Origin: Victivallaceae bacterium
GTDB lineage: Bacteria; Verrucomicrobiota; Lentisphaeria; Victivallales; Victivallaceae
Direction: 5' to 3'
NCBI GenBank assembly: GCA_021647315.1
Contig: JAKIUY010000014.1
Coordinates: forward strand, 1-59,975
DNA length: 59,975 nucleotides
Part shown: in pieces, positions 17,724 to 26,361 of the stretch
How the letters are laid out: each line of letters opens with the position of its first letter
How positions within the stretch are numbered: the stretch's first letter is position 1
Translations under genes and position numbers: made by a program
Notes under the pieces: model-generated
What the model saw: the letters and a program-made list of their open reading frames with translations, nothing else
The model's database searches: none
What the model was told of the DNA's origin: nothing

Positions 17724-17738
17724 TACCCATTATGGGTA
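17724..17738. promoter_or_regulatory. Palindrome TACCCATTATGGGTA upstream of nfeD
   Basis: A 15-bp perfect palindrome followed by AGTTTTTA; the same 23 bases occur at 13260-13282 inside an inverted-repeat element. A decayed version (ATCCATAATGGGT) is at 56120. It could be an operator or just another piece of the dispersed element families. Confidence 0.4.
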
Positions 17739-17996
17739 GTTTTTAATTCGTCTATCTGACTATTGATGCTCATATGAAAAGAATAAAAAGTTAAAATTTC
17801 CCAATTGTTATAAGTTGTATTGCCGGAGGCATTTTTTCAAGTGCTCAAATTATATTTTTAGTGCTAATTTTGCAAATATACGACTATTTTTGTCATTAAC
17901 GACATTTGAAACGCTTTGAGAATGAACTATATTGTGTACTTCGTTTTAGTTATTAGCAGGTGTATCAGTGAATGACAGCCCTTGTAATTTTATGCT

Positions 17997-18023
17997 TTGA
18001 CATTTTTTATACCAAATTAAATA
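17997..18023 (+). promoter_or_regulatory. Possible promoter of the repeat-protein gene
   Basis: TTGACA at 17997-18002 and TAAATA at 18018-18023 lie 18 bases before the start codon at 18041. The 15-base spacing is short and the -10 box is weak, so this is tentative. The 240 bases before it (17739-17996) hold no gene and no structure that I can name. Confidence 0.3.
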
Positions 18024-18040
18024 TCTCAGAGGAAAATAGT

Positions 18041-18643
18041 ATGTTTAAAAGAATCTGGACCGGAGATATGATTATCCGGCATATTATGAGTAAAAGTGGT
18101 AGTGAACCGTTAAATTCACACTATTACGCCACAACCTATTCAGACGTTTATGCGGCAGCGGAACGTCTGTTCGGCTCATGGCAGTGTACAATTGAAGCCT
18201 GTGGCTTTGATTACAGTAAAATAAAAAAATATCAGACCTGGAGTAAAGAGCGGGTGGTTGCCGAGATCAAAGCCGCCAAGGCGAACGGTACCCCGTTGGG
18301 TTCTAAGTATACTCAGGACAATAATAAACCGCTTTATATGGCGGCTATCAAACGGTACAAGAACTGGAGTAGTGCGCTTAGGCATGCCGGGATTAATCCT
18401 AAACGGGTTAGATTGCGGCGTTTAATGACTAAGGATGAGGTCAGAGAAGAGATTCAGACGCTTTTCCGGAAAAAAGTTGATATGGCATATCCTAATATGC
18501 GGAAAAATCATCAGTATCTGTTGGCGGCTGGCATGAAAAAGATCGGTGGCGGCAGTTGGGCTGAAGCGCGTCGAGTATGTGGTATTGAGGTAAACTACCG
18601 CATTCCGCGTCACAAACGCGAAACGCATGATTTACCAAAGTAG
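18041..18643 (+). CDS. Protein of three homing-endonuclease-associated repeats
   Basis: 200 residues from the ATG at 18041, which has AGAGGA eight bases upstream. Three repeats of about 60 residues share the pattern W.ke.vv.eI...g..L......Y..l...A.r.fgSW..al...G: WTGDMIIRHI to FGSWQCTIEACGF, WSKERVVAEI to YKNWSSALRHAGI, and LMTKDEVREEI to GGSWAEARRVCGI. This resembles the helical 'homing endonuclease associated repeat' (HNH_repeat), a probable DNA-binding unit usually found beside HNH nuclease domains. No nuclease motif is present, and the protein is basic, so a stand-alone DNA-binding role is my inference. It is a single gene between nfeD and an MFS gene that points the other way. Confidence 0.72.
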   Translation: MFKRIWTGDMIIRHIMSKSGSEPLNSHYYATTYSDVYAAAERLFGSWQCTIEACGFDYSKIKKYQTWSKERVVAEIKAAKANGTPLGSKYTQDNNKPLYMAAIKRYKNWSSALRHAGINPKRVRLRRLMTKDEVREEIQTLFRKKVDMAYPNMRKNHQYLLAAGMKKIGGGSWAEARRVCGIEVNYRIPRHKRETHDLPK

Positions 18644-18926
18644 ATAGGCGTCTCGCCTGTGTATAAGGAGTTCGGGCGTCTATTGGGATATATACAATCA
18701 CGTTTTTGCCTGAGAAAAATAGTGAAGTGATTAGTGTGAGTGTGACCCTTTTGACAAACAAGCAAATGACGGTTAGTAGCACAGGGCAGTCGGAGAGCAA
18801 CTGTAGGTCTTTCCATTGAGCCTTGAACATTTTCCCGTTTCTTGCTCTTTGCGCTCGGAGTTCGCAAGCTACTTTTCCCATCTCCTCACCTTGTCGCGGC
18901 GTAGCTTCTAAGCGAAGCCGGATTGC
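18644..18926. other. Intergenic region with element fragments
   Basis: Convergent 3' ends on both sides. AGGCGTCTCGCCT (about 18646-18658), directly after the stop, is a hairpin like the AGGCGTTTCGCCT at 6733 next to trpA. TTTGCGCTCGGAGTTCGCAAGCTACTTTT at about 18848-18876 matches the core of the 9736-9878 element and the end of family B. No gene is seen. Confidence 0.5.
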
Positions 18927-20258
18927 TTATTTTTCCTGGTCCACTGGGCTGTCGGCTTTGAAGGCGAAAGTAAACAATAATAGAGCGATGGCGACACTGA
19001 TGATGGTCATGGCTTTGTATGATCCGGTCAGCTCGAGACACTTACTGAATAACCATGGCGCGATTGCGCTGCTGAAAACCATTAAAGTCATAGTAAAGCC
19101 GTTGATTGCTCCTAAATGTTCGCGCCCGTAAAAACGCGGGAAGGTGACATTTCCGATAACTCCGAACAGACCGGCGCCGATACCATTGCCGATGATTAAG
19201 GTGATTACTGTAATGCCTGGAGCCAGCCAGCAGAGTGAGAGATTGGCGATGATAATACCTGACAGCATTACCATCAGAAGGTATTTTGCTTTAATCCGGT
19301 CGGCAAGAATACCGCCAATGATATTGAGTATTACCGCGATAATGGTTCCTGGAATCAGGATTGCGAATGCAGTTTTTGCATTCATGCCTGCCTGGGAAAA
19401 AATTGAGACAATATTGAATGTCATTGCAGTGATATAAAAACCTGAGAGTGACAGCGTCAAGGCAAAAGTCCAGAATGGCAGGTGGCGGCGTACTTCGGCA
19501 ACTGTAAATTGGCGCTGGCTGGTTAGTGTCAGATTGTTGTCAGTCGGTTTTTTCCCATCAGGCAGTAGGCCGCAGGCCTCGGGGTTATCGCGGAAAAATA
19601 TTGCAATAATGGTACTGAAGATGACAACTGAAGCAGTGCCGAGGTATAACCAGGCGGTCTGCCATGAGGTTGCTCTGATAAAATCATTTAAGAAAAATGG
19701 TGCGGCGGAGAATCCTGTGGTCACTATCGGTCCGGAAAGGGCGGTTGCCAGACCGCGTTTTTTATCGAACCATTTCATCAGCATATTGCGTGAACCAAGG
19801 GTAAGTACTCCCTGTCCGAAAAAACGCAGCAGGAAAAATCCTGTAATCATAATGCCGATTATTGCGTAGGAAGAGGTATCGTTCTGGTAAATGAAGTTGG
19901 TAAAATTATCCACCTGGCTGAGTAGCAGCAGCGTTATGCCCAGTCCAATTGACGCGCAGCAGCAGATGAGTCGGGCACCGATCAGATCATATATTTTCCC
20001 AGCATAAACGAGGAGCAGTGAACTGGCAATGGTGCCGATCATGTAAGCGAAGGTGAGATCTGAGCGTGATATATGCAGATCGCGGATCAGGTGTTCGGTA
20101 AATGCTGAAATTCCGGTGGTCTGTCCGGGCATGCTCATGAGGATGCCTAACGCACTGAAGACTAAGATAGCCCAGCCGTAAAAAAACGGTATTTTTTTCG
20201 GCGCAAACGGCAGATGATTATAGTTATGCCGCGGATTGGTCAGAGTATATTTTGTCAT
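18927..20258 (-). CDS. MFS transporter, monocarboxylate/oxalate-formate type
   Basis: 443 residues with about 12 membrane segments in two groups of six, separated by a hydrophilic loop around residues 215-245. The N-terminus PFFYGWAILVFSALGILMSM with PGQTTGISAF, and GKIYDLIGAR in loop 2-3, are typical of the OFA and monocarboxylate-like branch (YWAxP and DxxGxR-type motifs). GGILADRIKAKY in loop 8-9 is the second-half equivalent. The substrate cannot be read from the sequence; an organic acid is likely by family. No operon partner: its 3' end faces the repeat-protein gene and the upstream gap holds a family A element. Confidence 0.9.
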   Translation of the reverse strand: MTKYTLTNPRHNYNHLPFAPKKIPFFYGWAILVFSALGILMSMPGQTTGISAFTEHLIRDLHISRSDLTFAYMIGTIASSLLLVYAGKIYDLIGARLICCCASIGLGITLLLLSQVDNFTNFIYQNDTSSYAIIGIMITGFFLLRFFGQGVLTLGSRNMLMKWFDKKRGLATALSGPIVTTGFSAAPFFLNDFIRATSWQTAWLYLGTASVVIFSTIIAIFFRDNPEACGLLPDGKKPTDNNLTLTSQRQFTVAEVRRHLPFWTFALTLSLSGFYITAMTFNIVSIFSQAGMNAKTAFAILIPGTIIAVILNIIGGILADRIKAKYLLMVMLSGIIIANLSLCWLAPGITVITLIIGNGIGAGLFGVIGNVTFPRFYGREHLGAINGFTMTLMVFSSAIAPWLFSKCLELTGSYKAMTIISVAIALLLFTFAFKADSPVDQEK

Positions 20259-20287
20259 AGTTGTTTAATTTAAGGAAATTGTATTTT

Positions 20288-20380
20288 TGACAGGATAACA
20301 GGATAAAACAGGATAAATAAAAAAACCTGTCAATCTTGTTAATCCTGTCTGAAAAAGTCCCGGCTGAGCCGGTTACGTTC
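20288..20380 (+). repeat. Dispersed element, family A copy 2
   Basis: TGACAGGATAACAGGATAAA starts the copy, which turns back through CCTGTCAATCTTGTTAATCC and ends GAGCCGGTTACGTTC. Two more hairpins follow at 20396-20436 (TTTCCGCATTGCGGAAA), just before the small membrane gene. Compare copies at 1671, 51313 and 55982. Confidence 0.88.
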
Positions 20381-20450
20381 ATTAGGCGGTACTCGAAAAG
20401 CCTTTATTTTCCGCATTGCGGAAATTGAGGGTTTTGCTCAGTTCCGTTTG

Positions 20451-20753
20451 CTACTGCTTTTTGTGTCTTCTGCTGCTGGTAAAGACGTAGATCGTAACGA
20501 GGACGATGCCGACTGACATAACGGTAAAGCTGGTTTCATTTTTGAACAGGTCATCGACATCCTGTTCGGGATTGGTGAGAATATGGCTATTGAGAAAATT
20601 ATAGATACCGAGGAAGACATAGAAAATTCCGCACCAGCCAGCACTGATTAGAGCGCACATTATTGTTTTAAAGAGAAGTCCTCCAGTCCAGCGATTGGCG
20701 TAAACTGCCGGGTATTCAGTAAAACTGGAGCCTAGTTGTCTGCGTTTGGACAT
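20451..20753 (-). CDS. Small membrane protein of unknown function
   Basis: 100 residues with two membrane segments, LLFKTIMCALISAGWCGIFY with VFLGIYNFL near 26-54, and SFTVMSVGIVLVTIYVFTSS near 74-93, ending in a basic tail RRHKKQ. The positive ends and short soluble loop (NPEQDVDDLFKNE) suggest an integral inner-membrane protein with both ends in the cytoplasm. I do not recognise a family. The ribosome site is weak (GAAAG). The frame is supported mainly by its hydrophobic pattern and by the lack of a competing frame. Confidence 0.6.
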   Translation of the reverse strand: MSKRRQLGSSFTEYPAVYANRWTGGLLFKTIMCALISAGWCGIFYVFLGIYNFLNSHILTNPEQDVDDLFKNETSFTVMSVGIVLVTIYVFTSSRRHKKQ

Positions 20754-21118
20754 AATAGTATATTCTTTCAGAGTTGGAGTTGATAAAATTATATATTCAC
20801 TAATCTTAACTTATCTGTTTTACGGTAATTTATCAACCCGAATAAAGTAATATTATTCAATATTAATCAGTATGATACAGGTTTTTTACCGAAAAACTGC
20901 TATATTAACCATTCTGTTACAGTTGTTTATGTTATACTTTAAACAGTCTAAATATTAACTTTTTACGTGCCATGCCATCACTGTTTTTTAGCTTTGTAAG
21001 CCATTGGTTACTTTTGGTAGTCAATATCTTACAAAAATAAATCCAGCACCTGCCAATGTCATATAGAAAGTTTAATTTCTTTATGCTCGAAGTGTAGATT
21101 AAGAGAGAGGTGCAAATC
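20754..21118. other. Divergent intergenic region upstream of the ribosomal cluster
   Basis: 365 AT-rich bases between the small membrane gene (minus) and the exported coiled-coil gene (plus). It must contain the promoter of the ribosomal transcript if the cluster begins here; TATACT at about 20934 is a possible -10 box, but no good -35 lies at the right distance. A strong ribosome site (AGAGAGAGG, 21102-21110) closes the region. No attenuator or ribosomal-protein binding site was recognised. Confidence 0.35.
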
Positions 21119-21985
21119 ATGATTGACAAGCAGACTAAAAAAAACCGAAATTTTATTGTAAGTTATTGGAAAATATCTCTAAACGCGGTTATCTTATGGG
21201 CTCTGTTTGCGGTTATTATTCATGCTGAAGCCGCGAATGATGAAAAAGGTGGACGTATACCCGATGCTGCCGGCATGACGGTCAGGGTAAAGATGAAAGA
21301 GGCGAAGACGCTGGATCAACTTTCATTGCTGGGGGATGAACTCAGACGCGTTCAGCATGAAAAGCTGTTGCTGGAAAGGGACGGGAAGACCCTGACCGGT
21401 GAAAAAAAGCAGCTTAGTAAAGAGTTAATTGATATTTTAAATCGGTACAGAGAACAGAATGAGAGCTGGAACAGGTTGCAACTGAGTGTTGCCGCGACTT
21501 TAGCAAGTGCTAAGATGCGTGTCGTTGGCAAACGGGAAGATCAGTTGTTAAAACGCCTGAAGTCAGTTTCTGGCAATGGACAGTCGCTTGCGCTGAAAAC
21601 CATTGAATTCTGTGATTACGTCGAATCCATTCTCAATAAGATGCCGCTGAGTGCACTTGAAAAAGCAAAAATCAAGTTGCGCAGCGACGGTTTGAGAAGG
21701 GATGCTGGGCGTCTCAGTGCCATGTCGGCAGCCGTTAAGAAGCCGCAGACAATCGAAAGATGCCGATTGTTTGAGGTCAATGACCGGTTGCGGATTGTTG
21801 TACTGCCTGTTGGTTGGGTTCATGGGGTAAGGAATGGACTGAACTTTTATACAGGTAAGGATAACAGTTGTCGTCTGCAGGTAATTGCGGTACGTCCGTT
21901 TATTTCGGCGGCGATTGTTAAAGAAGGTAATATTAAGGAACTGGCACCGGGAATGGTGGCCAGTGTTAACCGTAAAATAAAGTAA
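21119..21985 (+). CDS. Exported coiled-coil protein heading the ribosomal cluster
   Basis: 288 residues. A basic N-terminus and the hydrophobic stretch ISLNAVILWALFAVIIHAEA (about 18-37) form a signal peptide or anchor. Residues 60-120 are a charged helix (LGDELRRVQHEKLLLERDGK) likely to be a coiled coil. The last 75 residues (RLRIVVLPVGWVHGVRNGLN to AIVKEGNIKELAPGMVASV) look like the small beta barrel found at the ends of several PVC envelope proteins. No known family is recognised. The ATG at 21119 has AGAGAGAGG eight bases upstream. It ends 13 bp before rplV on the same strand, so it is probably co-transcribed with ribosomal genes, an unusual partner. Confidence 0.8.
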   Translation: MIDKQTKKNRNFIVSYWKISLNAVILWALFAVIIHAEAANDEKGGRIPDAAGMTVRVKMKEAKTLDQLSLLGDELRRVQHEKLLLERDGKTLTGEKKQLSKELIDILNRYREQNESWNRLQLSVAATLASAKMRVVGKREDQLLKRLKSVSGNGQSLALKTIEFCDYVESILNKMPLSALEKAKIKLRSDGLRRDAGRLSAMSAAVKKPQTIERCRLFEVNDRLRIVVLPVGWVHGVRNGLNFYTGKDNSCRLQVIAVRPFISAAIVKEGNIKELAPGMVASVNRKIK

Positions 21986-21998
21986 ATGAGACGGAACT

Positions 21999-22334
21999 AT
22001 GGAAGTTAGAGCTGTTACCAAAAATGTACGGATTTCAGCGGAGAAAGCGCGTCATATAGCGCGTTTACTTCAGGGAAAATCCGTAAAGGAAGCATTGGCA
22101 ATAGTGGACCTCAGTCCACGGAAGGCCGCTACGCTTCTCGGTAAAACCCTGCGTTCTGCGATAGCAAATGCAGAAAATAATAATGATCTTGATCGTAATG
22201 ATCTAATTGTTAAAGAAGCCGTAGTTGGGGTTGGACCGACAATGAAACGTTTCCGCCCCAGGGCTCGTGGGTCTGCCAGCAGAATCCGTAAAAGAACAAG
22301 TCACTTGAATATTATTTTAACTGACAGTTTTTAA
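21999..22334 (+). CDS. rplV: 50S ribosomal protein L22
   Basis: 111 residues. VTKNVRISAEKARHIARLLQ opens the conserved domain and the C-terminal loop MKRFRPRARGSASRIRKRTS is the hook that lines the exit tunnel. It is the first ribosomal gene of the cluster; the usual upstream genes (rpsJ, rplC, rplD, rplW, rplB, rpsS) are not in front of it. ACGGA lies five bases before the ATG. Confidence 0.98.
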   Translation: MEVRAVTKNVRISAEKARHIARLLQGKSVKEALAIVDLSPRKAATLLGKTLRSAIANAENNNDLDRNDLIVKEAVVGVGPTMKRFRPRARGSASRIRKRTSHLNIILTDSF

Positions 22335-22349
22335 TAAGAGGGTTATATT

Positions 22350-23075
22350 GTGGGACAGAAAGTAAATCCGATTGGATTAAGAACAACGATAAATAAGAAC
22401 TGGGAATCTCGTTGGTTTGCTGATAAGAAAACCTTTGGTGATTGGTTGCATGAGGATATCAAAATCCGCAAGTATATCAAGGAAGGTTATCGGAATTCAG
22501 CGATCTCAAGAATTGAGATTGAACGATTCTCAAGTCGTATTCGTATTACTGTTTTTTCTGCTAGACCAGGACTGCTCATCGGTAAACGTGGAGCTGAACT
22601 GGATATTGTAAGGCAGGCAATCAGTAAAATGACCGGCGATAAAGAGGTATACCTTGATATCGCTGAGATTAAACGGGCGGAAGTTAACGCCGTATTAGTT
22701 GCAGAAAGTATCGCAGCTCAGCTTGAACGCCGTATTGGCTTCAGACGAGCAATGAAAAAAGCGATTCAGACTGCGATGGATATGGGAGTTGATGGAATCA
22801 AGATTCACTGCGCTGGCCGACTTGGCGGTGCGGAGCTTGCCCGTTCAGAACAATACAAAGACGGACGCACGCCGTTACATACGTTGCGTGCTAATATCGA
22901 TTATGGTTTTACCGAGGCAAATACGCCAGCTGGTAAAATTGGAATAAAAGTTTGGATATGTCATAACGAGCCTACGGAGGAACAGCAATATGCCACTAAT
23001 GCCAAAAAGGGTAAAGCACCGAAAGGTCCAGCGCGGAAACAACGCCGGCCTCGCTACCAAAAACAACAAGGTTGA
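22350..23075 (+). CDS. rpsC: 30S ribosomal protein S3
   Basis: 241 residues. [20 protein letters not shown] starts the protein, the KH domain follows ([20 protein letters not shown]), and [20 protein letters not shown] marks the C-terminal domain. The start is GTG with GAGGG seven bases upstream. The last 28 codons ([20 protein letters not shown] and the rest) form a basic tail that overlaps the rplP gene in another frame for 86 bases. Confidence 0.98.
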   Translation: MGQKVNPIGLRTTINKNWESRWFADKKTFGDWLHEDIKIRKYIKEGYRNSAISRIEIERFSSRIRITVFSARPGLLIGKRGAELDIVRQAISKMTGDKEVYLDIAEIKRAEVNAVLVAESIAAQLERRIGFRRAMKKAIQTAMDMGVDGIKIHCAGRLGGAELARSEQYKDGRTPLHTLRANIDYGFTEANTPAGKIGIKVWICHNEPTEEQQYATNAKKGKAPKGPARKQRRPRYQKQQG

Positions 23076-23397
23076 TTTTGGTGATTATGGTCTTCAGGCT
23101 GTGACCCGAGGATTTATTACCAATAATCAAATTGAAGCCGCACGTGTGGCCATTAACCGTCATCTTAAACGTAACGGAAAAGTCTGGATCAGACTCTTCC
23201 CGTACAAGCCGGTTACCAAAAAACCATTGGAAGTCAGGATGGGTAAAGGTAAAGGTAACGTTGAAGGATGGGTTGCGCCGGTCAAACCGGGTCGGGTTCT
23301 TTTTGAAGTCAGTGGCTGCAGTGAAACTGTTGCCCGTGAAGCCATGGCACGTGCCGCCAATAAACTTGCTGTTAGTTGCAAGTTTTTGATGCGCTAA
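22990..23397 (+). CDS. rplP: 50S ribosomal protein L16
   Basis: 135 residues. [20 protein letters not shown] corresponds to the normal L16 N-terminus (E. coli MLQPKRTKFRKMHKGRNRG), so the early start inside rpsC is real. GGAGG at 22977-22981 gives a strong ribosome site eight bases before the [43 protein letters not shown] and [12 protein letters not shown] complete the protein, which helps position the A-site tRNA. The overlap with rpsC is 86 bp. Confidence 0.98.
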   Translation: MPLMPKRVKHRKVQRGNNAGLATKNNKVDFGDYGLQAVTRGFITNNQIEAARVAINRHLKRNGKVWIRLFPYKPVTKKPLEVRMGKGKGNVEGWVAPVKPGRVLFEVSGCSETVAREAMARAANKLAVSCKFLMR

Positions 23398-23433
23398 TGT
23401 GTTCTGCTTTAATTATTATTTTAAGGTAATACG

Positions 23434-23631
23434 ATGAAAATCAAAGATATTCGAGAAAAAACTAATGCCGAACTGGATAACCTGTTGGCGGAGTTGCTTA
23501 AGGAGAAACTGAATCTGGCGATTCAGGCGAGAACCGGACAGCTGGAAAACACCGCACGGGTTAAAAGTACTCGCAAGGACATTGCAAAAGTAATGACTGA
23601 GATGAGTGCCAGAAAAGCGGGAAATAGTTAA
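23434..23631 (+). CDS. rpmC: 50S ribosomal protein L29
   Basis: 65 residues, two helices: KIKDIREKTNAELDNLLAEL and LENTARVKSTRKDIAKVMTE, the conserved KxxRKxIARxxT region. It sits at the exit-tunnel mouth where SRP and trigger factor dock. AAGGT precedes the ATG. Normal position between rplP and rpsQ. Confidence 0.97.
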   Translation: MKIKDIREKTNAELDNLLAELLKEKLNLAIQARTGQLENTARVKSTRKDIAKVMTEMSARKAGNS

Positions 23632-23664
23632 TCAGATATTTGAAACGTTATTTGGGGTAAACCA

Positions 23665-23940
23665 ATGACTGCTGAAAAAGAGATAAAAAGAGGTAATCGT
23701 AAGGAACGCATCGGCCTGGTGGTCAGTGATGTTCAGAATAAAACGATTGTCGTTGAAGTGACCCGGCGTACAGCGCATAAGCTGTACAAAAAGGTCGTTC
23801 AGAGTAAGAAAAAATATACCGCGCACGATGAGAACAATGACGCCAAAATTGGTGATACGGTCAAAATGGTGGAAACCAGACCGTTGAGCAAAAGTAAAAG
23901 ATGGCGTTTACTTGAAATCATTCGTCAGGCGGAAAAATAG
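23665..23940 (+). CDS. rpsQ: 30S ribosomal protein S17
   Basis: 91 residues of OB fold. [20 protein letters not shown] and the [20 protein letters not shown] stretch with [14 protein letters not shown] are typical. It binds helix 11 of 16S rRNA. Normal position after rpmC, 33 bp downstream. Confidence 0.97.
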   Translation: MTAEKEIKRGNRKERIGLVVSDVQNKTIVVEVTRRTAHKLYKKVVQSKKKYTAHDENNDAKIGDTVKMVETRPLSKSKRWRLLEIIRQAEK

Positions 23941-23957
23941 AGCCGGAGGATAAAACT

Positions 23958-24323
23958 ATGATTCAGATGCAGACAAGACTGGAAGTAGCTGACAATTCCG
24001 GTGCTAAGCAGATTGTTGCTATAACCGTACTCGGACAGAGACGGCGTGTTGCCGGAGTCGGCGACATTATAACTGCGACAGTTAAGGAAGCTATTCCGAA
24101 TGGTAATGTAAAGAAAGGTGAAGTTGTCAAGGCTGTTGTAGTCAGAACAGCTGCCGCTATTCGACGTGACGATGGTTCATATTTACGTTTTGACCGTAAT
24201 TCTGCCGTTATTATTGACGATCAGAAAAATCCGGTTGGAACGCGTATTTTCGGACCCGTCGCACGTGAATTACGTGACAAAAACTTCATGAAAATCGTTT
24301 CTCTCGCTCCGGAGGTATTATAA
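23958..24323 (+). CDS. rplN: 50S ribosomal protein L14
   Basis: 121 residues, full length. [20 protein letters not shown] is diagnostic, followed by [20 protein letters not shown] and [20 protein letters not shown] at the end. GGAGG lies nine bases upstream of the ATG. Its stop shares one base with the rplX start (TAATG). Confidence 0.98.
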   Translation: MIQMQTRLEVADNSGAKQIVAITVLGQRRRVAGVGDIITATVKEAIPNGNVKKGEVVKAVVVRTAAAIRRDDGSYLRFDRNSAVIIDDQKNPVGTRIFGPVARELRDKNFMKIVSLAPEVL

Positions 24324-24604
24324 TGCAAAAAACATATCATGTTAAAAAAGGCGACAAAGTAGTCGTTAATACCGGAAGTTGGAAAGGCGAAACCGCGACA
24401 GTGGTTGCCATTCTGAAGAAGAAAAATCGTGTAGTGATTGAGATCGCGAAAATGACACCTGAAAAGCAGGACCGGTTAGGTAAGAAAACGGTCAGCAAAA
24501 CTCGCCAGAACCCTAACGGGGGCATGGTTGAGCGTTCGGTGTCTGTTCATGTTTCCAATGTTGCCAAAGTTGCTGAAGTTGCAGCTGGTGACAAGCAGGA
24601 ATAG
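24323..24604 (+). CDS. rplX: 50S ribosomal protein L24
   Basis: 93 residues with the KOW motif: [20 protein letters not shown]. The later [17 protein letters not shown] is a typical L24 end. It starts assembly of the large subunit. Translationally coupled to rplN by a one-base overlap, with GGAGG inside the rplN end. Confidence 0.96.
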   Translation: MQKTYHVKKGDKVVVNTGSWKGETATVVAILKKKNRVVIEIAKMTPEKQDRLGKKTVSKTRQNPNGGMVERSVSVHVSNVAKVAEVAAGDKQE

Positions 24605-24633
24605 AATAGCGGGACAAAAACGGAGTTGATAAA

Positions 24634-25170
24634 ATGCCTGATATGCATAAAAAATATAATGAAGAAGTAAAGCTGGCTTTGAAAGAGAAGCTGGGTTACA
24701 AAAATATCATGGAAGTACCGAAATTGCAGAAGATTGTCCTCAGTGTCGGGCTCAATACTAGTGTTGAGCGTGATGCTTTTACTGAGGCTCAGAAGCAAAT
24801 CGGTATGATTACCGGCCAGAAGGCTGTAATCACCAAATCTCGCAAGAATGTAGCTAATTTCAAATTGCGGGTTGGCCAGGACAATGGTATTATGGTAACA
24901 TTGCGTGGATCAAGAATGTATGAGTTCTTTGACCGTTTTGTTCATAATGCTTTGCCACGAGTCAGGGACTTCCGGGGAATTTCACGGACTGGGTTTGACG
25001 GTTCCGGCAATTATAATGTTGGAATGCAGGACATCACCGCGTTTACCGAGATTGACCCTGATAAACTCAAATACCCGCTTGGGATGAATATCACCATGGT
25101 TACCAGTGCGAAAGATGATAATGCCGCACGTGAACTTTTAACTATGATGGAAATCCCGTTCGCGGAATAA
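24634..25170 (+). CDS. rplE: 50S ribosomal protein L5
   Basis: 178 residues. VPKLQKIVLSVGLNTSVERD, ITGQKAVITKSRKNVANFKL, MYEFFDRFVHNALPRVRDFR and the glycine-rich FDGSGNYNVGMQDITAFTEI are the conserved blocks. It binds 5S rRNA and contacts the P-site tRNA. A good site lies upstream (CGGAGTTGATAAAATG). Confidence 0.98.
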   Translation: MPDMHKKYNEEVKLALKEKLGYKNIMEVPKLQKIVLSVGLNTSVERDAFTEAQKQIGMITGQKAVITKSRKNVANFKLRVGQDNGIMVTLRGSRMYEFFDRFVHNALPRVRDFRGISRTGFDGSGNYNVGMQDITAFTEIDPDKLKYPLGMNITMVTSAKDDNAARELLTMMEIPFAE

Positions 25171-25186
25171 ATTTGGAGATTTATAG

Positions 25187-25372
25187 ATGGCTAAGAAAAG
25201 TTTAATTGTAAAAGCTGAACGCGAAAATAAATTCAAGGTTCGTAACTATAACCGCTGCAAAGCGTGTGGTCGTCCCCGGGCTTATATTCGTAAGTTCAAG
25301 CTGTGTCGTATTTGTTTTAGAGAAATGGCATCCAATGGAAAAATTCCGGGTGTTATTAAAGCTAGCTGGTAA
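25187..25372 (+). CDS. rpsN: 30S ribosomal protein S14, zinc-binding type
   Basis: 61 residues. Two pairs of cysteines, CKACGRP and CRIC, 12 residues apart, form the zinc ribbon, so this is the short C+ form rather than the long zinc-free form. [20 protein letters not shown] and the terminal KASW are standard. A single S14 gene is seen in the window. Confidence 0.97.
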   Translation: MAKKSLIVKAERENKFKVRNYNRCKACGRPRAYIRKFKLCRICFREMASNGKIPGVIKASW

Positions 25373-25386
25373 AGGAGAATTTCGAG

Positions 25387-25782
25387 ATGAGTATGCAGGA
25401 TCCAATTGCTGATATGCTTACCAGAATCAGAAATGCCGGCGCGGCATCTCTGAATGAGGTTTCAATGCCTTCATCAAAAATGAAGGCGGCGATAGCAGAA
25501 GTTATGAAAGAAGAAGGCTATATACGTGATTATCGGGTTGATGGCGATGGTGCGATCAAAAATCTGAGTATTTCGATGAAGCTTTATCGTGGCCAGCCGG
25601 TTATTGAAGGCGTTAAAAGAATCAGTAAACCTTCATGTCGCGTTTATTGCGGCAGTCAGGAAATTCCCCGTGTGAGGAATGGACTGGGTACGGTTGTTCT
25701 TTCAACTCCTCAGGGAATTATCAGTGACAGAACAGCTCGCAAACAGAATATTGGTGGCGAAATTCTCTGTTACGTTTGGTAA
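25387..25782 (+). CDS. rpsH: 30S ribosomal protein S8
   Basis: 131 residues. MQDPIADMLTRIRNAGAASL at the start and GTVVLSTPQGIISDRTARKQ with NIGGEILCYVW at the end are diagnostic. S8 binds the central domain of 16S rRNA and, in E. coli, represses the spc operon through a site in rplE mRNA; I did not identify such a site here. AAAGGAG precedes the start. Confidence 0.98.
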   Translation: MSMQDPIADMLTRIRNAGAASLNEVSMPSSKMKAAIAEVMKEEGYIRDYRVDGDGAIKNLSISMKLYRGQPVIEGVKRISKPSCRVYCGSQEIPRVRNGLGTVVLSTPQGIISDRTARKQNIGGEILCYVW

Positions 25783-25805
25783 AAATCTAAAGTGAGGTTG
25801 AAGAT

Positions 25806-26339
25806 ATGTCTCGTATAGGAAGAAAACCGATTGTCATACCTGCCGGGGTGAAAGTTGCCGTGGCGGATGGCAGTGTAAGTGTTGAAGCTAAAGAGAAACT
25901 GACCATTGCAATACCACCCATGGTATCAGTGGAAGTTAAAGATGATCAAGTGCTGGTAAGCCGAAATGATGACAGCCGTGAATCCGGTGCCATGCAGGGG
26001 CTTGCCCGAAGCTTGATTAACAATATGGTTATCGGAGTTACCGAGGGTTATAAGAAAGAGTTACAGATCATTGGCGTTGGTTTCAGAGCGAAACTTGCCG
26101 GATCTAAGCTTACGCTTAGCCTGGGTTTCTCACATCCGATTGAATTCAATGTGCCGAAGGGAATAACCCTTAAAGTTGAAGGCGATACCAAAATCACCAT
26201 CGAAGGTGCTGACAAGCAGCTGGTTGGTGAGGTTGCCGCTACGATTCGTCGTTACAAGAAACCGGAGCCTTATAAAGGCAAAGGGATTCGTTATGTTGGC
26301 GAACAGGTTACGATCAAGGAAGGCAAAACAGTCGGTTAA
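25806..26339 (+). CDS. rplF: 50S ribosomal protein L6
   Basis: 177 residues with two similar domains. MSRIGRKPIVIPAGVKVAVA, MQGLARSLINNMVIGVTEGY and the C-terminal KPEPYKGKGIRYVGEQVTIK with EGKTVG are conserved. It lies near the GTPase centre. Normal position between rpsH and rplR. Confidence 0.98.
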   Translation: MSRIGRKPIVIPAGVKVAVADGSVSVEAKEKLTIAIPPMVSVEVKDDQVLVSRNDDSRESGAMQGLARSLINNMVIGVTEGYKKELQIIGVGFRAKLAGSKLTLSLGFSHPIEFNVPKGITLKVEGDTKITIEGADKQLVGEVAATIRRYKKPEPYKGKGIRYVGEQVTIKEGKTVG

Positions 26340-26361
26340 TATATTTTGGAGTAATTAAGAT

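Noticed and set aside
17701..17730. Upstream start for the NfeD protein
   Set aside because: It would put a charged extension before the signal peptide and uses a palindrome as its leader; GGGGA serves the ATG at 17700.
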